Positions 25,501-39,100 of a DNA stretch of 64,000 nt are shown piece after piece. Where the stretch lies: the NCBI GenBank assembly GCA_000310025.1, contig FN649149.1, positions 267,681 to 331,680 of the forward strand, in the 5' to 3' direction. Under the pieces are notes generated by a model that worked only from the letters and a program-made list of their open reading frames with translations, was not told the DNA's origin and made no database searches. Positions within the stretch are counted from its first letter, which is position 1, and each line of letters begins with the position of its first letter. The DNA comes from Ectocarpus siliculosus (Eukaryota > Sar > Phaeophyceae > Ectocarpales > Ectocarpaceae). A program made the position numbers and the translations under genes.

Positions 25501-27063
25501 ACACCAGATGAAAAGTTGATCAAGATCCAATCATCAGACAACAACAAGGAGAAATACCTCTTCAAGCACGGGAATGGTTTCCAGGTTAGCTATTATAACA
25601 CCTTGGTAAAGGTGCAGCTAGGAACTCTGACCCACGTATGCTAGCGTCTAAGTTTGCCGGTTTATCGCACTGTAGTCTGCGATGCAGTAAGAACTTCGCG
25701 GTGGCAGGTCGAAACAAAGGAACAATCACGGTGTCTTTGCTAGGCGTTATTTCTCTCGATGTCACTCCTGGCCTTTGCCATGCACAACGTGCGATCTTCG
25801 TGCCTCACGTCTCAACCGCTACATCGTGACGTGGTGACATGTATCCGCGCAGATCAAAGGGATGGAAGAGGGCATGCACAGCATGAGAGTTGGGGGAAAG
25901 CGACGAGTAATTATGCCGCAATCAATGGGATACAGTGTTCAAGGCCTCGGGCCTTACCCTGCAGATCCAAGAAAACGGGATATTCTTGTCGAGGTGGGTG
26001 TTGCCGCAGCCAATCCATGGTCGTGTGCCAACAATCGTCTTGATATGATTGGCCAATGAGCTGTGTTGGGCATTCGAGATTAACTATCTCACGCCACGAA
26101 CTGCGAAACCTCGACACATATGTATATCTGCCTAGTCTCTCTGACGGCCAAAGATTCAGGTCATCAGCGTTCTTTGTCAACAATCACCGGTACCCGAGCG
26201 CATGCATAACTATAATAGAGGCCGACGAAGCACACGATGTTCCGCGATTTGAGTGTGCTGTTGATGTCATCTCGTCTTCCAGAACGTCAGACTAGTCAGG
26301 GAACATTTGGGTATATATGGACGCACCAGCCATGACTACACATGAAGACAGACGCCGACACACCAGTATTTTTCTCCGTCTTCCTTTATTAGCGCTTCCC
26401 CACGAAAGATTCAGCCTATTCTGTCAGGCGCTGAACCTCGTCAGCAGTGAAGTCAACTTTATGCTTTCACGAAATAAATTATGCCAACTGAAGGCTCGTG
26501 TACAGTTGTCAAAAGTCGATGGTTTTGTTGTTCTCTCCGCTCTACATCAAGACATTTTCTGGCCTACAGCTGGCATCTCACTACTGTTGATTCAACTCTG
26601 TAACAACAGATATTCCCGTAGTCACAGGCTTCGACACGACAAAAATAACTTAAGTCTCACTACAGTACTCAAGACACAATACGACTTTCAATATAGTAAG
26701 GGGGATATACGCGCTAAGCGTTTACATGGCGCCAATCATACGCCTTTCATCGCGTCCGTGTTATACACGATGAAGGTCTTGACATCATTTGAGAAAACGA
26801 CGACCGGAGAGCTTGTGATGGATATTGAGCTATTGGATGCCTTTGATGACGAAGCTGACCAAGGTTACTATGAGGACACCGCCGTCACGCCGGAACAGCT
26901 GCAGGACATCGTCCGAGAAACAGGGCGCTTCTCGGGGGGGCAACCAATGGAGAAACTTCCTGGTCAGCTTGCCTCTCCGATGGAAGACACAACAAGTAGT
27001 GCCGCTAAAAAAGGCGGTGCTGGACTCCCAGGCCAACTCGGCAAGGATGTGATGGGCGGCTAG
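22540..27063 (+). CDS. FKBP-type peptidyl-prolyl isomerase, probably plastid-targeted
   Basis: Prolyl isomerase of the FKBP family. Exons: 22540-22668, 22956-23211 (start approximate), 24406-24547, 25455-25584, 25853-25993, 26776-27063; phases agree, total 361 residues. Exon 1 (MARLELSRVIPKC, then a Leu/Val-rich core) is a signal peptide ending VLG-FRASP, with Phe after the predicted cleavage site. The FKBP domain starts at KAGIKYFDFRVGEGPSPRWG, continues DCIIRFTMYGRS and FKHGNGFQ/IKGMEEGMHSMRVGGKRR, then MGYSVQGLGPYPADPRKR and closes with GELVMDIELLDAF. The GLGP.P..P.KR insert resembles thylakoid-lumen FKBPs. The C-terminus after the domain is acidic, then Gly/Lys-rich. The second exon is not conserved and its acceptor is my choice. 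The stop lies 64 bp from the stop of the convergent ECD gene. Confidence 0.88.
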
Positions 27064-27127
27064 TCTCCTGCGACAACTCTCTCTGCCTGCCTTCTTGGCT
27101 TCCAACTCGTATGAGCAGAGACTTGGG

Positions 27128-30100
27128 TCACAGCTCTTCGATTTTGGTGGAATCTTTTGCAGCCCTGCCTGGGGGTACCGAAGGGAAGTTTAGACCCATC
27201 GAACGAAGCAAATTCGATGCAGGACCGGACAACCCTCCTTGCGAGACTATTGATTCTAGAAGATGTTTGACCATGTTCATGTCCACATCCACCGGTTTGT
27301 AGTCGTCGGTTGGCACATCGGTATTGTTGTCTGGCTCGTCGCCTTCGCCTGGAACCAGCAACGGACCATTGGAACAACAAGCAACGGTCATTATTAGTAG
27401 GGTTACGAATTTCGGCGTTATTTTAACGCCGAAACAGATGCGTACACGCAACAACAGGTACTGCGTTTAAGGGGGGAAAACAACATCGCATGACGGATGA
27501 TACTAATACTCGTTTCGTATGCATGGCCATGCCAAGTAAGGATGCATGCATCCACGTGCGATCAACACCGCGATGGTTTGTGTCCCAATTTTTTGTCCCG
27601 TGCGTTTTCAGCACCTTTGCACACCACGATAGCTCAAACACACTGCGTCTACGTCACGACTGCACACCTGTCGACGATGGCGCCTTGCCGTCTCGAAGCC
27701 ACTGCTCGGGGGCTAGTTCTCCGTTTTGATCCAGAGGACCAACCGTTTGTAGTTCTTCCATTTGGGCTTCAGGGATGGATGCTCCCACTTTCTCAAAGCT
27801 CTCCCCCATTGATGACGGCTCGAGTTCAATCTCCATCGCCGCCTTTTTTGTCGGGACACAGGGAAACAAAGTGTTGTCTATTTGCAAGGCAGTACCTGGT
27901 ACAAGCACCTCACTCACAAGCAACTGGCACTTCCTCACGGAGGAGACACGGCGGTTCAACTGTTTCATGCAAACAAGCGCCGAAGGAAGAGAGAGGTGCC
28001 CCGTCCGTGTTGAGGGATTACCGTAAGATCGTACGATCCTCTAAAACATCCTCGGGAAGAGGATAACTTTTGTATGGTTGCCTCAGAAAAATCAAAGTAG
28101 AAGGCGGATCTTCTGGGGGGCGGGGATATATACATACATTCAAGTTGGGTGAGGGCTTGCGTAAGGCCACGATGACTCTGGCTGTCGACGCTATGACCGT
28201 TGGATCTTGGGAGCGTACGCACGGTTTGGAAATTGAAATACATCCCATATATGGCACAAGAGAAACACACCCGCACAAGAATACAGCACCCGGTCTACTG
28301 CTGTTTTTGGATTCCAAACGAGGAGCCGAAATATCACCCGGGTTACAATGTAAGATATCACAGCCCGTGAGGTTAGGACGCGCGTGATCACGGAGCCCAT
28401 GCTACCATCACCCCAGCGATGACTCGCCAGTGGCTGCTGGCGATACGCAAGATGGCCCAGCAGGGAACGTACGCAACACACACCCCGAGTGCGGGGGAAC
28501 CACCCCGTAAGCGGTCCTTTAATGCAAACTGATTTCTCCCCCGCCTTATTTGCATACTTTCTTTGTGCTAGCCGGCAGTGATGGATGAAAACCTCTTTTT
28601 ATGGGAAAACTATTTTTTGCTGTTTCGGGAGAGCGGTGTCGGCGTTCTTGCCGGGGTTATGTAAAAACACCTACCCCTTACTTCCGCACGACTGCAAGAA
28701 TGCTCGGCACGAACTTCATTGCTGTAGTCAGTGCTGTCAATGCTATCATCCCCGCTCAGTACCACAAACCCTGCAAGGTTGTGTTTAGTACAGTACATAC
28801 TGGACGTACTCGAGTTTTTTACTCGAGTTTTTTACTATACTTTGTTAATAGTAGGTTTAGTACAGCTTTCGATACTGTACTAAACCAATAGTACGCTTTA
28901 GTATAGCTCTCCGTTTTGTACTATACTCCGGGTTTAGTATCGGGTTTGGATCGGTACTATACTCGGCTTAGTACAGTACTGCTGAAAATACTGTACTATA
29001 CTGCAGGTTTAGTACAACTTCTGATACTATACTATCGCAATAGTAGCATTAGTACAGCTCCTGATACTTTTATTTTACTAAAACCAACAGTAGGTTTAGT
29101 ACAGCTCTCCATACTTTACTAAAGTCAACCGTAGGTTTAGTACTACTATCAGTACCGCACTCTACTCGTTCGGATAGCATCCCGAGTGTCTGCCCGGATT
29201 CCGGCCAAAGGGTGTGTTGATCACGTCATTCTTGCGCAGAAGCGGCGTGTTTTGGTTCTGTGTGTGCAGTGTGCAACAGCACCAGTACCTCGGTGCTCTA
29301 CTCAGCGTACTCGCGCAATAGTAATAGTCGTAGTACAAGTACCCGACAGGGGAGGTAGCTGTCGAACGACACGCCTCCCAACAAGGCTGACATTGGCGTA
29401 GACGGGTAGTTCAACTGGAAAGTAAAAAGTTAAAGTCGATTGCTAGCACAAGTACATGTACTACATCATTAATATTGTATGAGTATTGGTACTTTGCTTT
29501 TATTTTTTGGTTTTGTTGCCCTCGGTGCTGCTTGACTGCTTGAGGTAACGGCTGAGGCGGAATTATCATCGCCGACACTAGAATTTCGGGAGGGACGGAC
29601 GGGGCGAGGAACGCCGGCCGGGCGGGATTGTCTTTGTCTTTCTATTCGTATTGTTTTCGGTCTTTTTGCTTCACTTGAACGCTTCTTTTCTGTGTGCGTT
29701 GTGGTAATAATTAATTTGGGTCTCCACACTGCTGTACTGTCCCCAAAGTCAATAATATACTTTAGTACAGCCCTCGATACTGTACTATCCAAAAAGTACG
29801 CTTTAGTACAGCGCTCGATACTGTGCTATCCCAATAGTACGCTTTGTTAGCCCTCGATACTGTACTATCACCAATAGTAGGTTAAGTACAGCTTTCGATA
29901 CTGTACTATCCCAATAGTACGCTTTAGTACAGCTTTCGATACTGTACTATAACCAATAGTAGGTTAAGTATAGCTCTCCGTACTGTACTATACTCCGGGT
30001 TTAGTATCGGGTTTGGATCGGTACTATACTCGGCTTAGTACAGTACTGCTGAAAATACTGTACTATACTTTTGGGTTTAGTACAGCTCTCGATACTGTAC

Positions 30101-33100
30101 TACCCCAATAGTACGCTTGAGTACACCTCTCCGTACTGTACTATACTGCAGGTTCACTACAACTCCTGATACTATACTATAGAGTACGTTTAGTACTACA
30201 ATCAATACTGTACTAAAAATACTGTACTGTAAACACAACCTTGAAACCCTGCCAGTGGAGAAGCAGTGCAGTCGGTTTTTTTTAGGCAGGGGTGCCAACC
30301 CCCCCCTCCCTCAAAACCACCAGTAGAAGGAAAGTACAGAGAGATGTTTGAGGCATGGAACAGCCAGGAGAAGACGGTACAGTGGGGGGCCCTCTATAGT
30401 GCCGGTACGTGCGCAGGGCGTTCACCGGCACTATAGCGGGCACCGGCACAACTGGGAATAGTGCCTCAATAGTGCCAAACGGCACTATTCGGGTGATCGA
30501 TATCCCTCAGTAGTGCCGGTCTGGCACTACTGAGGCACTGCTGTTTGAGTTCATGGTGTATCGCTTACCATTTGCGAGGCCAACAGAGTAGCATGTGGAT
30601 CGAGTGTGGTGAATATACTTTGTGGGCGGCAGGGGCAGCCTTTTCTGAGACAAATGTGGGTTCCACTCTGATAGCTGAGTTTGCCGCGAAACCATTCCCG
30701 CATGCACGCGCAGAATTCACCTTCGGAGCCAAACCCCGTGTACAGCTCCCGTCCGTGCAACTTAGTATACTTGAAAAAATGTCACGTTCCTCGCTGCCTC
30801 CCTACGATGTTGCGTGATGAGACACGCCAACAAAACCAATAAACGCGCCAGCAACGAAGCGGACAAAAATAAAACAAAACAAAAAGAAAAAAACTGCGGT
30901 ATAGCTGTCCCCCCCTCACTCATCAACAAACTCTCTCATGTCTGTCTGGCGCACGCCCTTAGCGGCATGCGCCGCGATCATCGCCATCTTCGCTTTCGAT
31001 AGGTGGAACGCAGCGTCCCCGTTTCCACTCTCCCGCGCGGCCACCTCCAGGACGCCGAAGTGAGAAGACAGTTCACCGTAAGCCGGTGGGGCGCGGCGGC
31101 CGCCCCCCGTGTCCTCATGATCACTGTCCGCCTCATCTTCGGATTCCTCCTCGCGGCAGGTAGATAGGCGCGTTCCCGCCAGCTGTGCCGTCATTTCGTC
31201 CGCTGCATCCTGTCGAAAAGCCTCCACCACGTCATCGTCATCCTCGATGGTAGCCCACGCCTGAACTAAGTCCACCGCCTCCTCCGGGGCAGGCTCTCCG
31301 GGTGAGACGTTGAGTTCTGCGCACATTTCACTCAGGTCCTCGTCTTCGATGCGAGACCCCTGCTGCTGCGCGTCGTGCACGCTCGTGCTCAACGAGTGGA
31401 CACTCTTCGTGAGGGACCTCAACGCAGGCTCGTGGATGCGGGCCTGGGTTTTCCCGTGGAGGTTGGTGAGCTCAGCCGCCATCTCCTGCGGAAGCGTGTC
31501 GGCTTTGACAAAGCACCTGGTCGCGGGGTTGCCGAGAATACGAACCGCATCCGTTTTTGAGTGCAACGCAGATATTAGACGGACCCAGCGGCAGAAGTTG
31601 ACTCATCCGCATGCAAAAAAAGAGGAAATTTTTATTGCAAACGAGGGATGCCCCTGCAGGAAACTTTCTCAAAAAAAATCCGTACCACCTCTGCCACGAA
31701 ACGTGCCACCAAAGCTATTGTGCTAGCACCACCGCCCGAGTTGAAGCCTCTACATAGCAACAGAACATGTTCAAACCTGACCTGGCGATGTCCTGGGGAG
31801 TGACGCTGCCCCATGCTTTCTGAAGAAGTTCAGCGGCGTCCCGTAGGTGAGGTTGGTGCCCCTGCGCCAGCCCCATCGTCCCGGCCTTCATCTTACTGGC
31901 TTTGGCCTGGGCGCGAAGGGTCTCAGCGACCAACATTGTGGATGCCTTCACGTCGAGCAGCTCCTTCCTGTAGAGGACCTTCGTCTTCGCGATGATCCCC
32001 ATGTCCATGGGCTGGTGCAGGCTGGTGCAGTTCGGAGGATAGAACTTGATGGTAACTTGCCCACGATCATCAACGAGATCGCCGTGAGAGGAGCAGCCGT
32101 CCATCAGGAGCAGCACCTTTTCGTGAGTGAAGCGCCGAATGAACGGGAGGAAGACTTCAAGCCACCACTTGAGGAACGTCGCGGAGTCAGACCACGCGTT
32201 GGCCTGCGAGAAGTACTTCAGAGGTGAAGGCGCGTCCGTGAAGCAGCGAGGCACCTTCGACCTCCCGATGATGGCCATGTCCACCTTTGCAGTGCCGTCG
32301 GCGTTGCTGCACATGATGGCAGACATCCGATCCTTGAAGTACATGCTCTTGGAGCCCCGCGCCTTCTTGCGGTCCTCCGAGGAGGAAAGATACGTGCGCC
32401 TGGGCATAAGCTTCCACTGGATGCCTGTCTCGTCCACGTTGAAGATGAACCTAGCTGGGTACTTCGCGCAAAGGCTCCTGACTTCCTCCATGCCCTTCTC
32501 GATGGCCGCTGGGTCGACACTACCAGCCTCGCCATGAAGTCTCGCACTCAGCACCTTGTTGCGCTTCACGAAGTTCTTGGCCCACTTTTCACCGGCCCTG
32601 AAGTCCTTGACCCTCGCCCTCACTGCTGCAGAAGTAGCGGGCTCAGCGAGCAGGGTTGCCACGGTGGAACGGCCGAAGCTTCGAAGTACGTCCCGTGTGA
32701 CGGGCATCTTGGCCTTCCGGGCTTTATCGAGCAGATCAATAACTATCTCATCCACCTGCCGGCGAAAAAGAGTATACAATGCAGAGGTTCAAACGACCAA
32801 CGATTAGTTTCAAACGTAAGCATCTACACTGCGCGGCGCAGATACGAGGGACGACGCCGCGGTACACCGTAAACAAAGCTGATGTTTTTTAAGTGCCACT
32901 ACACCCGGAAAGAAAAAATTGCGGGAGGGGAAAGGGAAAGTTGCGAGGAGACGCTCGTACAGGCTACATCTGCTTACATCTGCTTACATCTGCTTGTTTG
33001 TTTTGAAAAAAAAGCGGGTGCGAATATGTACACAACAGTGCTCTTTCATTTTCAAGGACAAATAATCGGAAGGTCTATGAGTGTGGACATCGAGGACCTC

Positions 33101-36100
33101 AAAGGCCAAAGACATAACAAAAAAAGGCAAAGAGAAAGAAAAAAAGGAGGTGACATGAAAAAAAAAAACACCATATGATACATACGAAAAGACGAAAAGG
33201 GAAAGGCAAAGAAACAAGGAAGGGCAAAAAAAAAAAACGTACAGCAGTAGAAATCGGCGACATGAGGGCATTTTTGAAAAATGGCGGGGAAAAACAACGT
33301 TCGAGAGGAAATTGCCAGGCATGTCGTGTACTCTACCTACCTCCGGAAAGTCTCCTCTGCGTGCGGTTTTCTGGCTTCCGTCGCCTGCAGCTGCCTTAGC
33401 CTCCACTTCCTTCCGTTCAGCTTTCACCTTGCGGACCAGCCGTTCCGAGCACTTAAAGCGATCTGCTATCTGCTCATGAGAAATCTTGGCATCCAGCAGC
33501 TTGAGGACCTCAACCTTGTCAGCGTTGCTCAGCCGCGCGCGAGAAGCCTTCTTCCCCCCCCCCTTCTCTGTCGGACGTTTAGATGGTCCCGCCCCAGCAT
33601 CAACCCCAGCTGCGGTCGCTTTGCGCTTGCCAGTCTTAGCAGCGACGCAAGAACTGCAGATGCGGGATGTTTCGAAGTCACCCTCCACGCTGCCGCAAGT
33701 GCCATGGAGCCGCCCGCCACATCCTCCCTTGCAGACGTGGCCATGAGGGGCCTTCGGCGTTCTGTTCTGTTGAAGGCACAGTTCACCTTCCGCACACGGC
33801 ATGGTGCGCCTCTGCGTAGAGCTGTGTTGGACTGCAGCAGCACGGTGTCTGTGTTTTGGGAGTGGGGTGGTGTGTGTGCGTGCGTGTGTGAACCGGCACT
33901 ATTGCGGGCTGACGTGGTGCCCAACCGGCACTATACCAGGCCCGCCCTCAATAGTGCCGTTTGGCACTATTGAGGGCGCTTTCTGTGTGGAGAGATTTTA
34001 CCGGCACTATACCGGCAGTTGGCACTATTCAACCGGCACTATAGAGGGCCCCCCACTGTAGCTGTACTGAGGCATAGGAAGTGGGTTGAAGGCGGGAAGT
34101 GATATCGATAGGATAGATAGATTAGGGACGACATTTTTAAGCCACCTTTGGCAAAAGTAGGAAGGAACCATTGGCCATCGGTGATCGATCCTGTGCGAAC
34201 AATGCTCCGTCCTCTAGAGAACGCGTGGTCAATGGTCTAACGGCTAAGGCATGCAAAACATAAGAGTACACCCCCCCCTCAATACCACCCCCCCCTCAAT
34301 ACCACCCCCCCACGGCCGAAGGCAAGGTAGGCACTGCTTCGCAGGCGGTGCTAACACACAGCCTAGGTTCCACGCAGCTTCAGTCCCTACAAGTGTGAAA
34401 GTGTATCACGCACCCTGATTACCACACCCCTTTTCATGGCTCCTGCGACCTGCACTTTGTCACCCGGGCTACACAAGCTGGCACATCCCCCACAGAATAC
34501 AACACCCGGTGAAAATATTAAAAGCCCAAAGGTTATCCCCCGGGGTGTAATATGTTGTGTCGTATGTCGTAAGCATATGCATAGCAAATATGAATGTCTT
34601 GGATTGGCTGGGTTTGGACTAACCGTTCTGCTGCCCTTCACTCTTTGCATCAGTGGCTTCTTGGTTGGGGGCGAGGGCTTGTGTGAAGCTTTGGGGTGTC
34701 CCTCTTGCAAAGGATCTGTAGAGAGATTTATCCTGGCATTCTGGACGACACCCATTCTTGGAAATTGGAAAAATTTTGGCCCCCCTTCCGGGGACCTTGA
34801 AATTTACACGCTGGTACTTTATTTTTTAGTGGTCAGCCGGTCAGCGCGGCGAATGAACTAAGACACACACACATGCCCACACACTCGTACCACCAGTCAG
34901 GATGTTGGACCATACAAACAACCACGAATAAGCAAATATCGTTCATAAGCCGGTTTGTTTCAGAGGGTGGTCTCCCTTGGCGGTAAAGAACGTGTACTTT
35001 ACTATCAACGCAAAACGCCAGCGTTCCGTCGTGAGCAAGAACCATACATTATTAGGAAACGTAAATACAAACACAGAAAGACTACCCATTCGGATATGAC
35101 CACAGTCGAACGGGATGTATGCCGGAGAGCTAGCAAATCGTGTGTCTGTCCCATCCAAAACACAGCTCTCGGTGACAATCGACGTGCTGCCCCACCTGAA
35201 CCCAACTCACCATGTACTCGCGAACGAGACTTTCGGCGCTTCCGGAATTTGCTTTGCTTTCGTGGCCACCGTCCTGCTCTCGCCCATCGCTGCCCAGGCC
35301 GTCATGGTCTTCTTCGCTCGGACGGCCTTCCATCTCCTGCATTTGGAACGCCACGGATGGTCGCACGCCGCTCCGCGTCTGAATATGTGAATCACTCTTC
35401 GCCGGGGAGTTCGGGGACACGTTCACGGCTAAGCTAGACCGGGTTCTGGAGCCACACGCCGAGGGGTCTGTCAGGCCCGCGCTCTCCGACGCTTTGGGGT
35501 CTGGCATGCGCTGCGGGGTGTCCACGTCATCTTCGTCCTCTTCCTCGCTAGATTCCAACAGGTCGTCGTCGCTGTCGCCCAACTCATCATGCGCATCCTC
35601 CTTCGCAGCATCCTCAAGTGCACTCCTGAAAGAATCATACCAACATATCAACAACGAGGCGTGGCGCGAAGAGCAGTTGCAGCGCTCGCTTCACGGCATG
35701 CGTACATGACTCCTTGCTTGGCGTCACAAACCGATCCAGAGAACAAAGTGACTTGAAACAGAGGTTTTCATACTGCGAGAGCGGGCGTACGATGGTTGCC
35801 TACACTTGCTGGGTGAGAATGGCGGACCATGATAGTGATCGCGACTCGCTTTGCACAGCAAACACAGCAGTGATAGTTGGTGATGCTGGGACAGGTCCTC
35901 GTCCATGCAGGCTCCGCGGAGAGCCAAAGACCACTTCGACATGAAAAGAAAACACAGCTTCTCCTTTTCACTTTCGCCAAGATCTTGAGGTTAGCACCAA
36001 ACATCCGACCCTTGCAGTTGGGCAACTGAGCAGAATGACTCACATTAGGTCTTCCCCGTTGAGCAAGCTCATGAACTTGTCCACATCAAACTGAACGTGT

Positions 36101-39100
36101 CCTCCTACCGCCTCCACCTCCGCGCCATCCAACCCCGCTTTTGAGTCGTCCACAAAGGCGTTCATGCCGGTGACAATTTCATCCAGCCCATCCACAGCGT
36201 CGGCGAAACCGGCGTGGCTATCCTGTACGTGTTTCTCTTCATCTGTGTCTGTGGCTGTTCCACGAGCACCGGATGTAGCCACATTTTCCGACCTGTCCCT
36301 CTCATTGTCGTCATCGCCCACGACACCGTTCGCACCCCTGTCGCGTCGGCCCTGCTGCTCTGGATCCAGATCAGCCTGGAGATATCACGCAAGGGCAACA
36401 GAGTGCCGAAACTAATCGGGTGAGGAACCGCCGAGTGTCGAACCATCAGGTACAAAGCAGACCTGGCTCAAAATATCTCACATGTGCCACACATTGCCTA
36501 TACGAGATGAACTAACCCCTGACAAATGACGAAACAACAACGGAGCAATTCATATTTACAGGCGAAAACATGCGTGGTTGGACACATCCAGCTAACAAGC
36601 AACTTCAACATAAAGGGGCTTTGTGTTTTGTCTTTTGGCTTCCGACGACCAGTCGATCGGTGGAGCGCTCTCACCTCCGCACGACGATAGTCTTGGAGCA
36701 TGATGTCCAAGTCGGCTTGAGACACTTCCAACCAGTCTTCCTGTATTGCAAACAAGGGGAGGAGGTACACGACGTCGTTCGAAAATGTTCATCCGGTGCC
36801 CGCTCCGGTGTGCATTCTTGTGTGCCCTTTATTTTGTCTTCGATTTTCACAGTGTACCCTCTTAGGCAGCTAGCTAACCTGTGCCCACGGAAGACGTCCG
36901 CGTCAGTTGGACCGATACGAACGGTGCAAAGCGCTGAACAGAGGTCAGAACGGCTTTTAATGTGGAGAGGACAACAACAGCAACAGCAACAGCAACGACA
37001 ACAGCCCAACATGGGTCTTCCGACGTGTGTAGCACATGTGCATTTCATCTTTTCCTCGTGGCTATTACTTGAAAACCAATCAAGAGCTCTTGAATTGTGG
37101 TGGGTAGTTGCGTGTTTCATGAAGAGGACAAAGCAAGTAACCCCAATATCGACGGCAAACCATTACCTTATCGTCTTCTTCGCCGAACGCATCGAACACA
37201 CAATCCAATCTTGGGTCGTTGAGAGTGCGATCCACCACTTGGTGGACAGGGCATCGTCGGTGGTCCCTCTGGGCGGCTGCAATCTCCTCGTCCTCGCCAC
37301 CATCGGCATCGACACATAGAACGTTATCCCGTATGAATTGCTGGAGCGTCCAACAATGAGCGCGAGAAGCACACGCACGCGCATCAAAAACGTCAGCGGA
37401 AACCCCAGAGTCCAACGAGGGTCTAGACGCACTTGGAGTCCCGTCTCGTAACAGCATTCATTCCATGCGCTTGCACCACAACCATTGACACAGCAACGTC
37501 AGCAACGCCACAGGCGATTCACGGCAATAAAGGGTAAAAAACAACACAAGTCGGTCGTCCAAGCTAACTTATCACTTCCAGAGCGGTTACAACTAGAGGC
37601 TGCTTGAATGCTACAGGAAACAAAAAACGCCATTCACCGTCCTAGTGTACGCTGTTCTCACGGGAGCCGTGATAGACGTCTTGTCGACCACAATCGATGT
37701 GGAAACCCAAAGATTGCTTTAGTCATTTTCTTATCTCACCTTCGCCATCGCAGTCTTTTCTCGATACCTCTTGGACCCCTCCAGTTCTCCCTCGAAGAAA
37801 CCGTTCCGTACTAATCCGTCTGCAAATCGCTTCCAGGTTTCCGGTCGAATTGCGTCGCTAAAGTCTCCTCCATCCTTCTTGCTGCTCTCGGCACACGCCT
37901 GGCTCAAATGATACGATCAATGGTGGAACGCTAGTTTGTGAAAACAAACGGCGTTTCTGGGCATGTCCAGGCAATCGAATAAGCCGGTTGTTCGGAGTGC
38001 GCACCAAACAGCACCATGCCCATACGACAGCAAGAAGGAAACTTATCGTTCAGTAGGGAGTAAAACGCGCGCTCGTTCATGTACGTACCTGGTAGGCTGC
38101 CTCCAAACCCATGGAGAGCTTCTGCCCCAGCTGTGCGGCTTTTGCGTGGGCAGCAGGGGCAAGAGTGCTTCTGCTGGGACCCCACCTAGAGTCCGCCCAC
38201 GTACATAATGGCACAACAACGCAGTCGTGAAGTCAGCAGGGGGCACACACACACAGTTGGTCGTGTCATAGATCAACCAAGCGAAACCACGGGCATGATG
38301 AACGGACCTCGTCCACAACCTGGTTGTGATGCATCGAATTATCAGCGTTTCACTATGCAGACGAACGCCGGGTTCTGCTCGACCGCCGGCAAACACGTGG
38401 AGAATATACATCATGCTTCCAGCTCGACACGGCCTTACCAACATCACTGGGCAAGGCGATCGCGAGATGGGTTATCTATCTACATCGGCAATTCCGGGCG
38501 TTGGTTCTTACCCTGGATGAAAGGCCTTAGTCGGTACGACAGCCGCCTGGTGCAATTGCGCATACAAGTGACGGGTGAAGGCGATCCGGGCCTCAACAAA
38601 CCGAGGGGCTTCTGGTTGTGAGCCAGCTCCCTTGCTTCCCGCGGTGCTCACTCCAGATGCACTGGCGGGTATTGCGAGAAGTCGAGCCATACGAACTCCC
38701 ATCTTCCTGTCGGCGGGGTCGCCCGAGCAATAAGCGCTAACTGCAGGGGCCACCAGCCTGGGTGTGTCGCGGAACGCTAACGCTGCAGCCAGGGGTAGGA
38801 AACACCTGTTGCGTGGAAAGGGGACATATTCGTCAGGCGACGTTTGTCTGTGCACACTTTTGGCGTGCAGGTCAAGGTTGTGCCAAATTGCGGAAGAAAC
38901 CGGTTATTTCGACTCTCGAGATTTGCGGACTGCTATTCTGTAGGGCCAAGAGCACTTGGTCCTGACTGACCTCGCGTGGTGCATGTTAGCCATAGCTTCC
39001 TCCGGGTAGCCTTCGATTCGGCGCCTGATGAGTCGCTGTACACCCTCGTCGGCCTTGGTTCCGCCGTCGCTCTCTCGGACCGCCTTCAATCCCTGCCAAG

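Larger units (their letters stand above)
30324..34275 (+). mobile_element. LINE copy 3, 3' fragment split by a pogo element
   Basis: Left piece (about 30324-30377) matches copy 1 around GAGATGTTTGAGACATGG. The right piece (34061-34275) continues with GCTGTACTG and the common 3' end (GGTCAATGGTCTAA, GGCATGCAAAACATAAG, C-rich tail). Only about 270 bp of LINE remain, a 5'-truncated insertion. The two pieces join at the TA used by the pogo element. Confidence 0.9.

Noticed and set aside
26160-26252. Alternative last exon for the FKBP gene ending RRSTRCSAI
   Set aside because: It joins in phase, but the exon at 26776 restores the expected final FKBP strand (GELVMDIELLDAF), so that one was chosen.
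34436-34861. 141-codon open frame on the + strand with hydrophobic segments
   Set aside because: It lies in ECD intron 12 next to the LINE fragment; no recognisable domain and no supporting exons.
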